DNA of 26,566 nucleotides from JBMTVT01 sp049451635 (GCA_049451635.1 JBMTVT010000034.1:1-26566), one strand, 5' to 3'. Numbered from the stretch's first letter, positions 7,471 to 15,494 are shown. Numbers and translations: made by a program. The notes: generated by a model not told the origin, from the sequence alone.

Positions 7471-8471
7471 GGCTTAACAAATTCTTTAACTAGTTTGTTA
7501 AACTTTGCCTCATTATCAATTTTAACGGTTATGGGCAAATAATACAATTTATCTTTTAAAGATTCGTATTGTTTTAATCTCATAAAATCTTTTTCTGTAG
7601 TTATAATCACCTCTTTTTTGTTGAATTCCTTAATATCTAGTGGTGTAAAATTGTAATGGTCATCAAAGTTTATATGCTCAAATTCTAGGTTTTTGGTATT
7701 TAAAAAATCTACCAGCGGTGTTGCATTGGCTATTCCTGTTACTAATGTAAAATATTTTATGTCTAAAATGTTTTTAGATGTACAGGCAGAAATCACAAAA
7801 TCTGAATAATTAATTATGCTAAAAAATACTTGTTGCCCGTTATGAGGGTTAATTTTATTTACAATAACCTCTTTTTCAGCTATGCCAATACTTATGGGAC
7901 ATTTGGTAACCACAATTATATCAGCTCGTTTGGCACCAGATTTTGGTTCTCTTAAATTTCCTGTAGGCAAAACCATATCATTGAAATATGGATTATGGTA
8001 AGTGGTAAGTAAAATATTAAATCCAGCTTTTACCTTTCTATGCTGAAAAGCATCATCAAGTAAAATAACTTTTGGTGTATCTTCTAAATTTCTTAATGTT
8101 TGTATTCCATTTTGTCTATCTGCATCAACACCTACATAAATATCATTATTAAACTTTGTATAAAACTGAAAAGGCTCATCGCCAATAGTATCAGCAGAAG
8201 AGTTCTTATTAGCAAATTGAAACCCTTTGGTTTTCCTTTTATAGCCTCTACTTAGTGTAGCAACCTTGTAATCGGCTTTTAAAAGATTAATTAGATATTC
8301 AATCATAGGGGTTTTTCCTGTACCACCAACACTTAAGTTACCAACACAAATCACAGGGAAGTTATAAGAAACATACTTTTTAAAACCAAAATCATATAAT
8401 TTATTTCGTAACCATGTTACCAAAAAATAAATTGGGACTACTGGAATTAATATGTATCTTAATATTTTCAT
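7467..8471 (-). CDS. lpxK: Tetraacyldisaccharide 4'-kinase
   Basis: This 334-residue inner-membrane kinase phosphorylates the 4' position of the lipid A disaccharide, so it places the organism among Gram-negative lipid A producers. The N-terminal membrane helix is about residues 5-21. The P-loop is GNLSVGGTGKTP (G49-T54), and LDDAFQHRKV corresponds to the family's conserved DG/AxQHR segment. Length matches the family. The N-terminal MKILRYILIPVVPIYFLVTW is typical of flavobacterial LpxK, supporting the start. It converges with the histidine kinase, and CTAG at 7467-7470 provides the stop codon for both. It is divergent from the nif3-like gene with a 55-nt gap. No good -7 box was found on its strand. 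Confidence 0.95.
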   Translation of the reverse strand: MKILRYILIPVVPIYFLVTWLRNKLYDFGFKKYVSYNFPVICVGNLSVGGTGKTPMIEYLINLLKADYKVATLSRGYKRKTKGFQFANKNSSADTIGDEPFQFYTKFNNDIYVGVDADRQNGIQTLRNLEDTPKVILLDDAFQHRKVKAGFNILLTTYHNPYFNDMVLPTGNLREPKSGAKRADIIVVTKCPISIGIAEKEVIVNKINPHNGQQVFFSIINYSDFVISACTSKNILDIKYFTLVTGIANATPLVDFLNTKNLEFEHINFDDHYNFTPLDIKEFNKKEVIITTEKDFMRLKQYESLKDKLYYLPITVKIDNEAKFNKLVKEFVKP

Positions 8472-8491
8472 AACAACGAAAATATAATATT

Positions 8492-8499
8492 TATATTTG
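8492..8499 (+). promoter_or_regulatory. Bacteroidota-type -7 promoter box upstream of the nif3-like gene
   Basis: TATATTTG lies 27 nt before the ATG at 8527 in the short lpxK/nif3 divergent gap and is a perfect TAnnTTTG match. No clear -33 TTG is present. Confidence 0.6.
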
Positions 8500-8526
8500 T
8501 TTTAACCCTATAGATAAAAATAAAAT

Positions 8527-9621
8527 ATGATTGTACAAGACGTCATAAATCATTTAGAAGAACTAGCGCCATTAACATACGCTGAAGATTTTGATAATGT
8601 TGGTCTTTTGGTAGGTGATAAAAACACTAAAATTACAGGAGTTTTGGTTACTCTAGACACCCTTGAGGCAGTTGTTGACGAGGCAGTTGCTATGAACTGC
8701 AACCTTATTGTGAGCTTTCACCCTATCATATTCAAAGGTTTAAAAAAACTAACTTGCAAAAGCTATGTAGAACGCACTGTGATAAAAGCCATTAAGCACA
8801 ATATTGCTATTTATGCCATCCATACAGCTTTAGACAATGCTCTACAAGGTGTAAACGATATGATTTGCAATCAATTAGGATTAATAAATAAACGTATTTT
8901 AATTCCACAAAGCGAAACCATAAAAAAGCTAAGCACTTACGTACCAAAAGATGAAGCCGAAAATTTAAGAAACGCTCTATTTAAAACTGGAGCTGGCAAT
9001 ATAGGTAACTATAATAATTGTAGTTTTAATGTGGAAGGTTACGGAACCTATAATGGTAACAAAAACTCAAATCCAACCAAAGGAGAAAAAGGAACCAACC
9101 ACACCGAAGCCGAAACAAAAATTACCATTACCTATGCAAAGCATCTAGAAAACCGAGTTCTTGATGCTCTTTTTAAAAACCACTCCTATGAAGAAGTTGC
9201 ATACGAAACCACGACTTTAGAAAATAAAAATCAGAATATTGGTATGGGAATGATTGGTGAATTTGAAAAACCTATGTTCGAAAGTGAGTTTTTAAAGCAT
9301 CTAAAAAACAAAATGAACACACCATGCATCAAGCATTCATCATTTTTAAACAAAAAAATCAAAAAAATTGCCGTTTTGGGTGGCTCTGGAAGTTTTGCAA
9401 TAAACGCAGCCAAAAGTGCTGGTGCTGATGCATTTATAACCGCAGATTTAAAATATCATGATTTTTTTACTGCCGAAAACATCCTGCTTCTAGCTGATAT
9501 TGGACATTATGAAAGTGAGCAATTCACAAAAAATCTTTTAGTAGCTTATCTTACAAAAAAAATTACTAATTTTGCAATCATTTTATCAAAGACAAATACC
9601 AATCCTGTTAAGTATTTTTAA
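8527..9621 (+). CDS. Nif3-like dinuclear metal centre protein (DUF34)
   Basis: The product is 364 residues, matching the long bacterial Nif3/YqfO architecture: two halves of a dinuclear metal-binding fold with a PII-like insert in the middle (about residues 125-235). Metal-site motifs are SFHPIIFKGLKK (His of the first half), IHTALDN, and the C-terminal ADIGHYESEQF. ITGVLVTLDT and LGGSGSFAINAAKSAGADAF are also family hallmarks. Proteins of this family are often labelled GTP cyclohydrolase I type 2, but their biochemical role is not settled. It is followed 3 nt later by the coiled-coil protein, a pair that is widely conserved in bacteria, so the two probably share an operon and perhaps a function. 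Confidence 0.92.
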   Translation: MIVQDVINHLEELAPLTYAEDFDNVGLLVGDKNTKITGVLVTLDTLEAVVDEAVAMNCNLIVSFHPIIFKGLKKLTCKSYVERTVIKAIKHNIAIYAIHTALDNALQGVNDMICNQLGLINKRILIPQSETIKKLSTYVPKDEAENLRNALFKTGAGNIGNYNNCSFNVEGYGTYNGNKNSNPTKGEKGTNHTEAETKITITYAKHLENRVLDALFKNHSYEEVAYETTTLENKNQNIGMGMIGEFEKPMFESEFLKHLKNKMNTPCIKHSSFLNKKIKKIAVLGGSGSFAINAAKSAGADAFITADLKYHDFFTAENILLLADIGHYESEQFTKNLLVAYLTKKITNFAIILSKTNTNPVKYF

Positions 9622-9624
9622 AGT

Positions 9625-10404
9625 ATGGCTAAAAAGAAAGAAGCAACTGTAGAAGAGCGTTTAAGAGCACTTTACGATTTACAACTTATTGATTCTCGTA
9701 TAGACGAAATAAGAAATGTACGTGGAGAACTTCCTTTGGAAGTTCGTGATTTAGAAGATGAAGTAGCTGGATTAAACATAAGGTTAGAAAAACTTGTTGC
9801 TAGTTTAGAAGTAATAGATAACGATATTGCTGGTAAGAAAAATTTAATTGAAGAATCTAAAGCCTTAATTAAAAAGTACAGCGAGCAACAAAAAAATGTT
9901 AGAAATAACAGAGAATTTAATTCTTTAACAAAAGAAATTGAATTCCAGGAATTAGAAATTCAATTGGCCGAAAAACACATTAAAGAGTTCAAGGCACAAA
10001 TAGAACAGAAAAAAGAAGTTATTGCTGAGACCAAAGAACGTTTAAAAGAACGTGAAACGCATTTAAAGCACAAAAAAGGTGAACTAGAAGCCATTTTAGC
10101 AGAAACCGAAAAAGAGGAACAAGCCTTAATAGAAAAATCTATAGAGTATAAAGAGCAAATTGAGGATCGCCTTGTTGCTGCTTACACAAGAATACGAACC
10201 AATGTAAAAAATGGTTTAGCTGTAGTCCCTATTGAAAGAGGCGCTTCAGGAGGTTCATTCTTTACAATACCACCGCAAATACAGGTAGAAATTGCTTCCC
10301 GTAAAAAAGTTATCACTGATGAGCATAGTGGTAGAATTTTAGTAGATGCTACTCTAGCTGAAGAACAAAAAGCGAAAATGGAAAAATTATTTTCAAAACT
10401 GTAA
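9625..10404 (+). CDS. Coiled-coil protein of the C4 zinc-ribbon family, with zinc ligands lost
   Basis: The 259-residue protein is mostly a long charged coiled coil (about residues 30-185, rich in Glu and Lys) with a C-terminal ribbon module. The family (CT199/CdsZ-like, zf-RING_7) normally has CxxC then CxxC in that ribbon. Here the aligned positions are S208, S211 (GASGGSFFTIPPQ) and D232, S235 (TDEHSGRILVD), so none of the four Cys remains, although the surrounding residues (IPPQ, EI, SGRILVD) are kept. This is a folded module without its metal rather than a decayed end. It is co-oriented with, and 3 nt from, the nif3-like gene. A strong terminator follows. A nucleic-acid or ribosome-related role has been suggested for the family, but I cannot show it from sequence. 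Confidence 0.88.
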   Translation: MAKKKEATVEERLRALYDLQLIDSRIDEIRNVRGELPLEVRDLEDEVAGLNIRLEKLVASLEVIDNDIAGKKNLIEESKALIKKYSEQQKNVRNNREFNSLTKEIEFQELEIQLAEKHIKEFKAQIEQKKEVIAETKERLKERETHLKHKKGELEAILAETEKEEQALIEKSIEYKEQIEDRLVAAYTRIRTNVKNGLAVVPIERGASGGSFFTIPPQIQVEIASRKKVITDEHSGRILVDATLAEEQKAKMEKLFSKL

Positions 10405-10426
10405 ACACTTAATAATATAGTATATA

Positions 10427-10460
10427 AAAAGCCTTTTGAAATCGAAAGGCTTTTCTTTTT
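10427..10460 (+). terminator. Rho-independent terminator after the nif3-like operon
   Basis: Two 10-nt arms, AAAAGCCTTT (10427-10436) and AAAGGCTTTT (10445-10454), form a hairpin with an 8-nt loop, followed by TTTTCTTTTT. It lies 22 nt after the stop of the coiled-coil gene. The A-rich left side may give weaker bidirectional activity. Confidence 0.9.
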
Positions 10461-10536
10461 AATAAAACTTTCACAGATAAAAAATTAAGGTTTTGTAATT
10501 TTATGCGTCAATTGAGAAAGAAATTAAAAACCCAAA

Positions 10537-11193
10537 ATGAAAAAAATTATTCCACTTTTACTTATCGCATTACTTTTTAATTGCAAAAACGAAGCTCAGA
10601 GCAAAACCAAACAAGCAACTGTATTAGATTCTGAACCTATTGAAGTCCCTATTAAAAATGGTAAAGCACGAGCCCATTTTGCAAGCGGTTGCTTTTGGTG
10701 CGTTGAAGCTATTTATGAGAGCGTAAAAGGTGTTGAAGAATCCATTTCGGGTTATTCTGGTGGGCATACTAAAAACCCAACCTATGAAGCTAGTAATACT
10801 GGAAGAACAGGACATGCCGAAGCTGTAGAAATTATCTACAACCCAAATGTAGTGAGCTTTGAAACCCTAGTAGATGTATATTTTGCATCGCAAAACGTCA
10901 CCCAAGTTAACGGACAAGGAAATGATAGAGGCTCGCAATACCGCTCCATTATTTTTTACCAAAACGACGAGCAAAAACAAATCATTTTGAAGAAAAAGGA
11001 AGCATTGGCTAAAAAATTGGGAAAAACTATTGCTGCCGAAGTGTACCCGTTTCAAAAATTTTGGGTAGCTGAAGATTATCATCAAGATTATGAAAAAAAG
11101 CATCCAAACCATCCTTATATAAAAAATGTTTCCATACCAAGGCTAAACCGTTTTAAAGCTAAAATGCCAGAGGTTTTAATGGAAAATCATTAA
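10537..11193 (+). CDS. msrA: Peptide methionine sulfoxide reductase MsrA, lipoprotein form
   Basis: This 218-residue protein reduces Met-S-sulfoxide in oxidised proteins. It begins with a lipoprotein signal (MKKIIPLLLIALLFNCKN); the Cys of FNC is the likely lipidated residue, so the enzyme would act in the periplasm rather than the cytoplasm. The active site is GCFWC, with catalytic C52 and C55 four residues on. GYSGGHTKNPTYE, GHAEAV and GNDRGSQYRS are standard MsrA motifs, and EDYHQDYEKKHP is the C-terminal substrate region. The usual HDPTQ is ASQNVTQ here, a minor change. No MsrB domain is fused. A near-consensus -7 box (TAATTTTA, 10496-10503) lies upstream. Confidence 0.95.
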   Translation: MKKIIPLLLIALLFNCKNEAQSKTKQATVLDSEPIEVPIKNGKARAHFASGCFWCVEAIYESVKGVEESISGYSGGHTKNPTYEASNTGRTGHAEAVEIIYNPNVVSFETLVDVYFASQNVTQVNGQGNDRGSQYRSIIFYQNDEQKQIILKKKEALAKKLGKTIAAEVYPFQKFWVAEDYHQDYEKKHPNHPYIKNVSIPRLNRFKAKMPEVLMENH

Positions 11194-11290
11194 AAAATTA
11201 TTAAATATCCATCAGTAAATATTCAAACCAATCAAAGATGATCATTAGGATATTTTATCTGACCAAATAAAAAACAATAAAAACAAACAG

Positions 11291-11952
11291 ATGAAAAAGC
11301 TTATTTACATCTCTTTAATCGGGTTATCCTTTATAAACTGTAAAAAAAATCTGAGATATAAACCATTGGATCTAAACCGAAAGAGGTTGAATTGACTATT
11401 GCACAAAAAATAGCCAATGCCCATGGTTTTGAACACTGGAAAAACGTTATGGAAATTGCCTTTGTTTTTGGAGAAAGAAGGCACTGGCTTTGGAAACCAA
11501 AAAACAATGAGGTTTTGCTTTTTAGAGAATCTGACACCATAACCTACAATAGAAAACAGGTAGATAGTATAGTTGTAAAAACTGATGCTTCTTTTGTAAA
11601 CTATAAGTTTTGGTTGCTTATACCTTTTCAATTGGTTTGGGATAAAAGGGCAGCCATATCAGAGCCAACTACAAATGAAGCGTCTATAAGCAAAACCCAA
11701 CTCAATAAAATCACTATTACCTACTCAAACGATGGCGGTTACACACTAGGCGACGCTTATGATATTTATTATGATAATGATTATTGTATTAAAGAATGGA
11801 CTTATAGAAGAGGTAACCAATAAGAGCCATCGCTAACAAATACTTTCGAAAACTATCAAGATTTTAATGGCATTAAAATTGCACTAGAACATAAAAATGC
11901 TAAAGGCGATTGGAATCTAAAATTTACTTATGTAAAAGTAACCTTAGAGTAG
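11291..11952 (+). pseudogene. Broken lipoprotein gene (frameshift plus in-frame stop)
   Basis: An ATG at 11291 opens a lipoprotein signal (MKKLIYISLIGLSFINCKK), but the frame stops at about 11394. From about 11362 a second frame carries the body of the protein (TIAQKIANAHGFEHWKNVM, ISEPTTNEASISKTQLNKIT, GGYTLGDAYDIYYDN). That frame meets TAA at 11821-11823 and continues in phase for another 42 codons (EPSLTNTFENYQDFNGIKI) to TAG at 11950-11952. Joined, the parts give about 220 residues and resemble a flavobacterial lipoprotein of unknown function that I recall. The two lesions are a shift between about 11341 and 11365, and a nonsense codon most simply explained by a single base change. The 3' end abuts a second pseudogene. 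Confidence 0.8.
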
Positions 11953-12288
11953 TTATATTTTTTATTTCGGTAGAACCATCTTTGTGAATTACATTTAAAG
12001 TACCATAGACCAAAAGTGGTCCGTTTTCCAAAACTTCAACTTTTGTATTTAATACTTAAGCTGTTTTATCTTTTTCATCGTTCATGCAAAAACTTAGAGC
12101 TCCAGAAGAGCATTGCTTAAATTGATTTATTAATCTTCAGTAGGTGCTTTGTCAATTCGTATCTAAGGCCTTACCTTAGGTCTAAACACATTTGGCAAGC
12201 CTTTTACACAAATTCCTGAGTGTATACACTTTTTTGCATCCCATACAATGGTAACCTCTCCGTTTTAATATCCCTTAGTTTTACCCAT
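11953..12288 (-). pseudogene. Decayed divergent 4Fe-4S mono-cluster protein, 3' end missing
   Basis: Reading from the ATG (complement of 12286-12288) gives NGEVTIVWDAKKCIHSGICV, then KGLPNVFRPKVRP, then after a one-base shift QCSSGALSFCMND and finally VEVLENGPLLVYGTL. This is the order of Fer4_19-type proteins (CIHSxxCVxGLPxVF, CPSGAL) that usually end with a short CDGSH-like segment. Lesions include a TAA at codon 8 (12265-12267), TAG where RPW is expected, a missing T near LINQ, and another TAA after KDKTA. The expected CRCG...CDGSH tail is absent, and the frame runs straight into the neighbouring pseudogene. The gene is clearly dead. Confidence 0.8.
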
Positions 12289-12352
12289 AGCTAAAAGTTT
12301 TTACTAAATATGCAAAAAACATGGAACGGCAAAGTTGAATTTTTTAGTATTC

Positions 12353-12388
12353 ATTTCTAACTAGATAATGCTTATTTTTGTTAGAAAT
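12353..12388. promoter_or_regulatory. Candidate operator: perfect 9-bp inverted repeat around the kynU promoter
   Basis: ATTTCTAAC (12353-12361) and GTTAGAAAT (12380-12388) are perfect reverse complements separated by 18 nt. They flank the -33 to -7 interval, with the right arm sharing the last base of the -7 box. The centre-to-centre distance of 27 nt is between two and three helical turns, suited to a dimeric or tetrameric regulator. Proteobacterial kynurenine genes are often controlled by a Lrp/AsnC-type protein (KynR), but no regulator gene is in the window, so the binder is unknown. Confidence 0.45.
12373..12380 (+). promoter_or_regulatory. Bacteroidota-type -7 promoter box of kynU
   Basis: TATTTTTG fits TAnnTTTG and lies 25 nt before the TTG start of kynU. 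No clear -33 TTG is present, which fits a promoter needing an activator. It lies between the arms of the inverted repeat at 12353-12388. Confidence 0.6.
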
Positions 12389-12405
12389 CAAAAAACAAAA
12401 ACACC

Positions 12406-13677
12406 TTGTCATACTACAAATCTGGTCTGGAATTTGCTTTAGAACAAGACCAAAACGATACTTTAAAATCTTACCGAAACCAGTTTCACATTCCCAAAGA
12501 TAAAAACGGAAATGATTTGATTTATATGTCAGGTAATTCACTTGGACTTCAGCCAAAACAAACAAAAGATTATGTAAACCAAGAACTTGAAGATTGGGCT
12601 AACTTAGGCGTTGAAGGTCACACAAAAGGTAAAACGCCGTGGTTACCTTACCATGAATTTTTAGTCGAAAGTATGTCAAAAGTGGTAGGTGCAAAACCCA
12701 TAGAGGTAGTGGTAATGAATACCCTTACCGCTAACCTGCATTTTATGATGGTATCGTTCTATCAACCAAGCAAAACACGTTACAAAATACTCATTGAAAG
12801 TGATGCATTTCCATCTGATAAATATGCTGTAGAATCACAATTACGTCATCATGGGTTTGATGATAAAGAAGGTCTCATTTTATGGAAACCAAGAAAGGGT
12901 GAAGAATTATTACGATATGAAGATTTAGAAGCCATTTTAGAATCTCAAGGCGATGAAATTGCACTCATTATGATTGGTGGCGTAAATTATTATACAGGGC
13001 AGTTTTTCGATTTAAAGCGTATTACTAAATTAGGTCATAAACATGGCTGTAAAGTAGGGTTTGATTGTGCGCATGGTGCTGGAAATGTGGCATTGAATTT
13101 ACATGATTCTGGAGCGGATTTTGCCGTTTGGTGTACTTATAAATATTTAAATTCTGGACCTGGAAGTTTAGCTGGCTGCTTTATACATGAACGTCATGCC
13201 CATGATAAAAAACTCAATAGATTTACGGGTTGGTGGAGCCACAATAAACAAACGCGTTTTAATATGCGCGATAAATTTGATCAACTTCCCGGTGCCGAAG
13301 GTTGGCAATTAAGCAATCCTCCTATTTTATCCATGGCAGCTATAAAAGCGTCTTTAGATATGTTTCATGAAGTAGGTATAGAAAAACTTATTGAAAAATC
13401 AAAAAAACTAACAGGTTATTTCGAGTTTTTGCTAAATGAATTAGAGAATGATTTCATTAGAATCATAACTCCTAAAAACCCAAATGAGCGAGGTTGCCAA
13501 TTATCCATTCAAGTTAAAAATGCTGATAAAAGTTTACATCAAAAATTAACTAAAGATGGTGTTATTAGTGATTGGCGCGAACCTGATGTAATTCGTTGTG
13601 CCCCAGCACCTTTTTACAATTCTTTTGAAGATATTTATAAAATGGTTGAAAAATTGAAGGGTATATTGAATGACTGA
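12406..13677 (+). CDS. kynU: Kynureninase
   Basis: The 423-residue PLP enzyme cleaves 3-hydroxykynurenine to 3-hydroxyanthranilate plus alanine, and kynurenine to anthranilate. The PLP-binding Lys is K246 in WCTYKYLNSGPGSLAG. The Asp that pairs with the pyridine nitrogen is D220 in GFDCAHGAGN. Other family motifs are YMSGNSLGLQPK near the N-terminus, MNTLTANLHFMM, GWWSHN and PGAEGWQLSNPPI. Length is normal. The start is a TTG: the frame has a stop at 12382 and no ATG before conserved sequence begins, so no other start fits. It is the first gene of the cluster; a broken small gene overlaps its stop by 8 nt. Confidence 0.95.
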   Translation: MSYYKSGLEFALEQDQNDTLKSYRNQFHIPKDKNGNDLIYMSGNSLGLQPKQTKDYVNQELEDWANLGVEGHTKGKTPWLPYHEFLVESMSKVVGAKPIEVVVMNTLTANLHFMMVSFYQPSKTRYKILIESDAFPSDKYAVESQLRHHGFDDKEGLILWKPRKGEELLRYEDLEAILESQGDEIALIMIGGVNYYTGQFFDLKRITKLGHKHGCKVGFDCAHGAGNVALNLHDSGADFAVWCTYKYLNSGPGSLAGCFIHERHAHDKKLNRFTGWWSHNKQTRFNMRDKFDQLPGAEGWQLSNPPILSMAAIKASLDMFHEVGIEKLIEKSKKLTGYFEFLLNELENDFIRIITPKNPNERGCQLSIQVKNADKSLHQKLTKDGVISDWREPDVIRCAPAPFYNSFEDIYKMVEKLKGILND

Positions 13678-14020
13678 TTTAAGGTATGTAAATAAAATTT
13701 TAAAAACCGAGAAATACTACCTGATACTAAAGAAAAAATCAGAAGTTGGGTTTTGGAATTTTCAGTTCTTCGGTATTTTGAGTATATTACTAAATAAAGA
13801 CAAGGACTATCTAATAATAACTGAAAATAGGATTCTATACGTTTTTCAAAGTAAATTGGTAAAAGATGTATAATATCGTAATTTATCGGAAATCAAGTTT
13901 AATGTTTTTAATGATACCATTAGCTACAAAAACTTGAGTAATGAAAATAAAACAATATCCATCAAAAACTTCAGAATAAATTATGAAGAAATTCAAAAAT
14001 TAAAAAAGGTAGTAAACTGA
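13670..14020 (+). pseudogene. Small bacterial PH-like protein gene interrupted by TAA
   Basis: The frame begins with an ATG overlapping the end of kynU (ATGACTGA) and encodes 67 residues to TAA at 13871-13873. The same frame then stays open for 48 more codons to TGA at 14018-14020 with compatible sequence (KFNVFNDTISYKNLSNEN, KNFRINYEEIQKLKK). The whole would be about 117 residues. LIITENRILYVFQSKLVKDV looks like the beta-strand pattern of bacterial PH-like domains (the TxxRLL/YV type), but this is a weak resemblance. A single nonsense change is the simplest explanation. Alternatively, the 67-residue product alone could be made. Any role in kynurenine breakdown is unknown. Confidence 0.55.
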
Positions 14021-14093
14021 CTTGTCATTCCGCACTTGATGCGGAATCCATAATAACATAAAAATAGATTCCTGCCTTCGCAGGAATGACAAT
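14021..14093. repeat. Interspersed palindromic repeat (type B), full unit
   Basis: The unit starts with TTGTCATTCCGCACTTGATG and ends with CTGCCTTCGCAGGAATGACA. The outer arms TGTCATTCC (14023-14031) and GGAATGACA (14084-14092) are perfect reverse complements. Each half also has its own small hairpin: GCACTTGATGC, and CCTGCCTTCGCAGG (CCTGC/GCAGG, 14072-14085). This matches a REP-like unit I recall as repeated across flavobacterial genomes. It fills the gap between the broken PH-like gene and kmo and ends 1 nt before the kmo ATG. A partial relative is at 18765-18788. Confidence 0.75.
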
Positions 14094-15494
14094 ATGAAAG
14101 AAAAACAACAAAACATACTTATAATTGGCGCAGGACTTTGCGGAAGCCTTTTAGCATTACGCTTAGGGCAATTGGGGTATCGAGTTTCTGTTTACGAAAT
14201 GCGTCCAGATTTACGCAAAGTCGATATTTCAGCTGGTCGATCTATAAACCTTGCGTTTTCAGACCGTGGCAACAAAGCTATTAAACTGGTTGGTTTAGAG
14301 GAGAAAGTTAAATCACTATGCATTCCTATGCATGGGCGTATGATTCATGATGAACACGGAAACACATTTCAATCTAATTATAGCGGTAGAGACCATGAAT
14401 ACATTAATTCCATTTCTAGAGGTGATCTGAATGCATTACTTCTAGATGAAGCTGAAAAGCATGAAAATGTTAATATTTATTTCAACAGAAAATGTAAGTC
14501 GGTCGATTTTGAAAAAACAACCGCTCTTTTTGAAGATTACAAAACAAAAAAACAATTTGTTGAAGATGCCGATGTTATTATAGCAACAGATGGCGCAGGT
14601 TCCGCCATGCGAAAAAGCTACTATTTGGGCAAAAAATTCCTGTTTAGTTTTTCACAAGACTATCTAACGCATGCTTACAAAGAGTTAAGTATTCTTCCAA
14701 AAGAAAATGGCGATTATAAAACCTATAAAAATGCGCTTCATATTTGGCCACGAGGTAGTTTCATGTTAATAGCTTTACCCAATTTAGATGGTAGTTTTAC
14801 AGTAACACTTTTTTTAAGTTATGATGAAGGCGAATTTAATTTTAACAACCTAACAACTGAAGAAAAAGTTCTTGAGTTCTTTCAAAAAGAATTTCCCGAT
14901 GCCTTGGCGTTGATGCCAAATCTGGTTGATGATTTTTTTGAAAACCCAACAGCTCCTCTAGGTACTGTAAAATGTTCTCCTTGGCACTATAAGGGCAATA
15001 CGCTTTTAATGGGTGATGCGGCACATGCTATTGTGCCTTTTTATGGACAAGGTATGAATGCATCCTTTGAAGACGTAGTGGTTTTTAATGGCATTCTAGA
15101 AAAGCATAAAGACGATTGGGAAACTGTTTTTAAGGAATACGAAAAAGCTCGAAAAAAAGATACCGATGCCATCGCCGATTTGGCTATTGATAATTTCCAT
15201 GAAATGAAAGACCACGTAGCAAACCCTATTTTTCAGGAAAAGCGTAATTTGGAAATGGCTTTGGAAAAAGAATTCCCCAATGAATATGCCTCAAAGTATT
15301 CATTGGTTACATTCAATGAAGATATAGGTTACAGAGAAGCCATGTTAAGAGGAAGAGCACAAGACAAGGCAATTTTAAACTTATTAACCGATAAAGTAAT
15401 AGACGTCAAAACCGATTTAAAAACGAGTTTGGAAAAAATTATAAAAGAAACTGAAGCTATTCTAGAAGATGATAGAATTGCTGGATTAAAATAA
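14094..15494 (+). CDS. kmo: Kynurenine 3-monooxygenase
   Basis: The 466-residue flavoprotein hydroxylates L-kynurenine to 3-hydroxykynurenine using NADPH and O2. The FAD Rossmann motif is IIGAGLCGSLLALRLG (G12-x-G14-x-x-G17), with the acidic end of strand 2 in VYEMRPD. GRSINLAFSDRG is a Kmo hallmark near the active site. The second FAD motif, GDAAHAIVPFYGQGMNASFED, contains D308. The C-terminal membrane anchor of mitochondrial Kmo is absent, so the enzyme should be soluble. The ATG directly follows repeat B, whose AGGAA lies 8 nt upstream and could act as a ribosome site, unusual in this phylum. A 5-nt gap separates it from the RidA-type gene. Confidence 0.95.
   Translation: MKEKQQNILIIGAGLCGSLLALRLGQLGYRVSVYEMRPDLRKVDISAGRSINLAFSDRGNKAIKLVGLEEKVKSLCIPMHGRMIHDEHGNTFQSNYSGRDHEYINSISRGDLNALLLDEAEKHENVNIYFNRKCKSVDFEKTTALFEDYKTKKQFVEDADVIIATDGAGSAMRKSYYLGKKFLFSFSQDYLTHAYKELSILPKENGDYKTYKNALHIWPRGSFMLIALPNLDGSFTVTLFLSYDEGEFNFNNLTTEEKVLEFFQKEFPDALALMPNLVDDFFENPTAPLGTVKCSPWHYKGNTLLMGDAAHAIVPFYGQGMNASFEDVVVFNGILEKHKDDWETVFKEYEKARKKDTDAIADLAIDNFHEMKDHVANPIFQEKRNLEMALEKEFPNEYASKYSLVTFNEDIGYREAMLRGRAQDKAILNLLTDKVIDVKTDLKTSLEKIIKETEAILEDDRIAGLK

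Noticed and set aside
11194..11290. Possible small RNA or promoter after msrA
   Set aside because: I found no -7 match, hairpin or open frame beyond AT-rich background.
11305..11631. 108-codon minus-strand frame across the lipoprotein pseudogene
   Set aside because: The sense strand gives a recognisable lipoprotein family; the antisense product does not resemble anything and is Phe/Lys-rich by chance.
14021..14093. CRISPR-like repeat
   Set aside because: There is only one full and one half copy far apart, with no regular spacers or cas genes; the palindromic REP-like explanation fits better.
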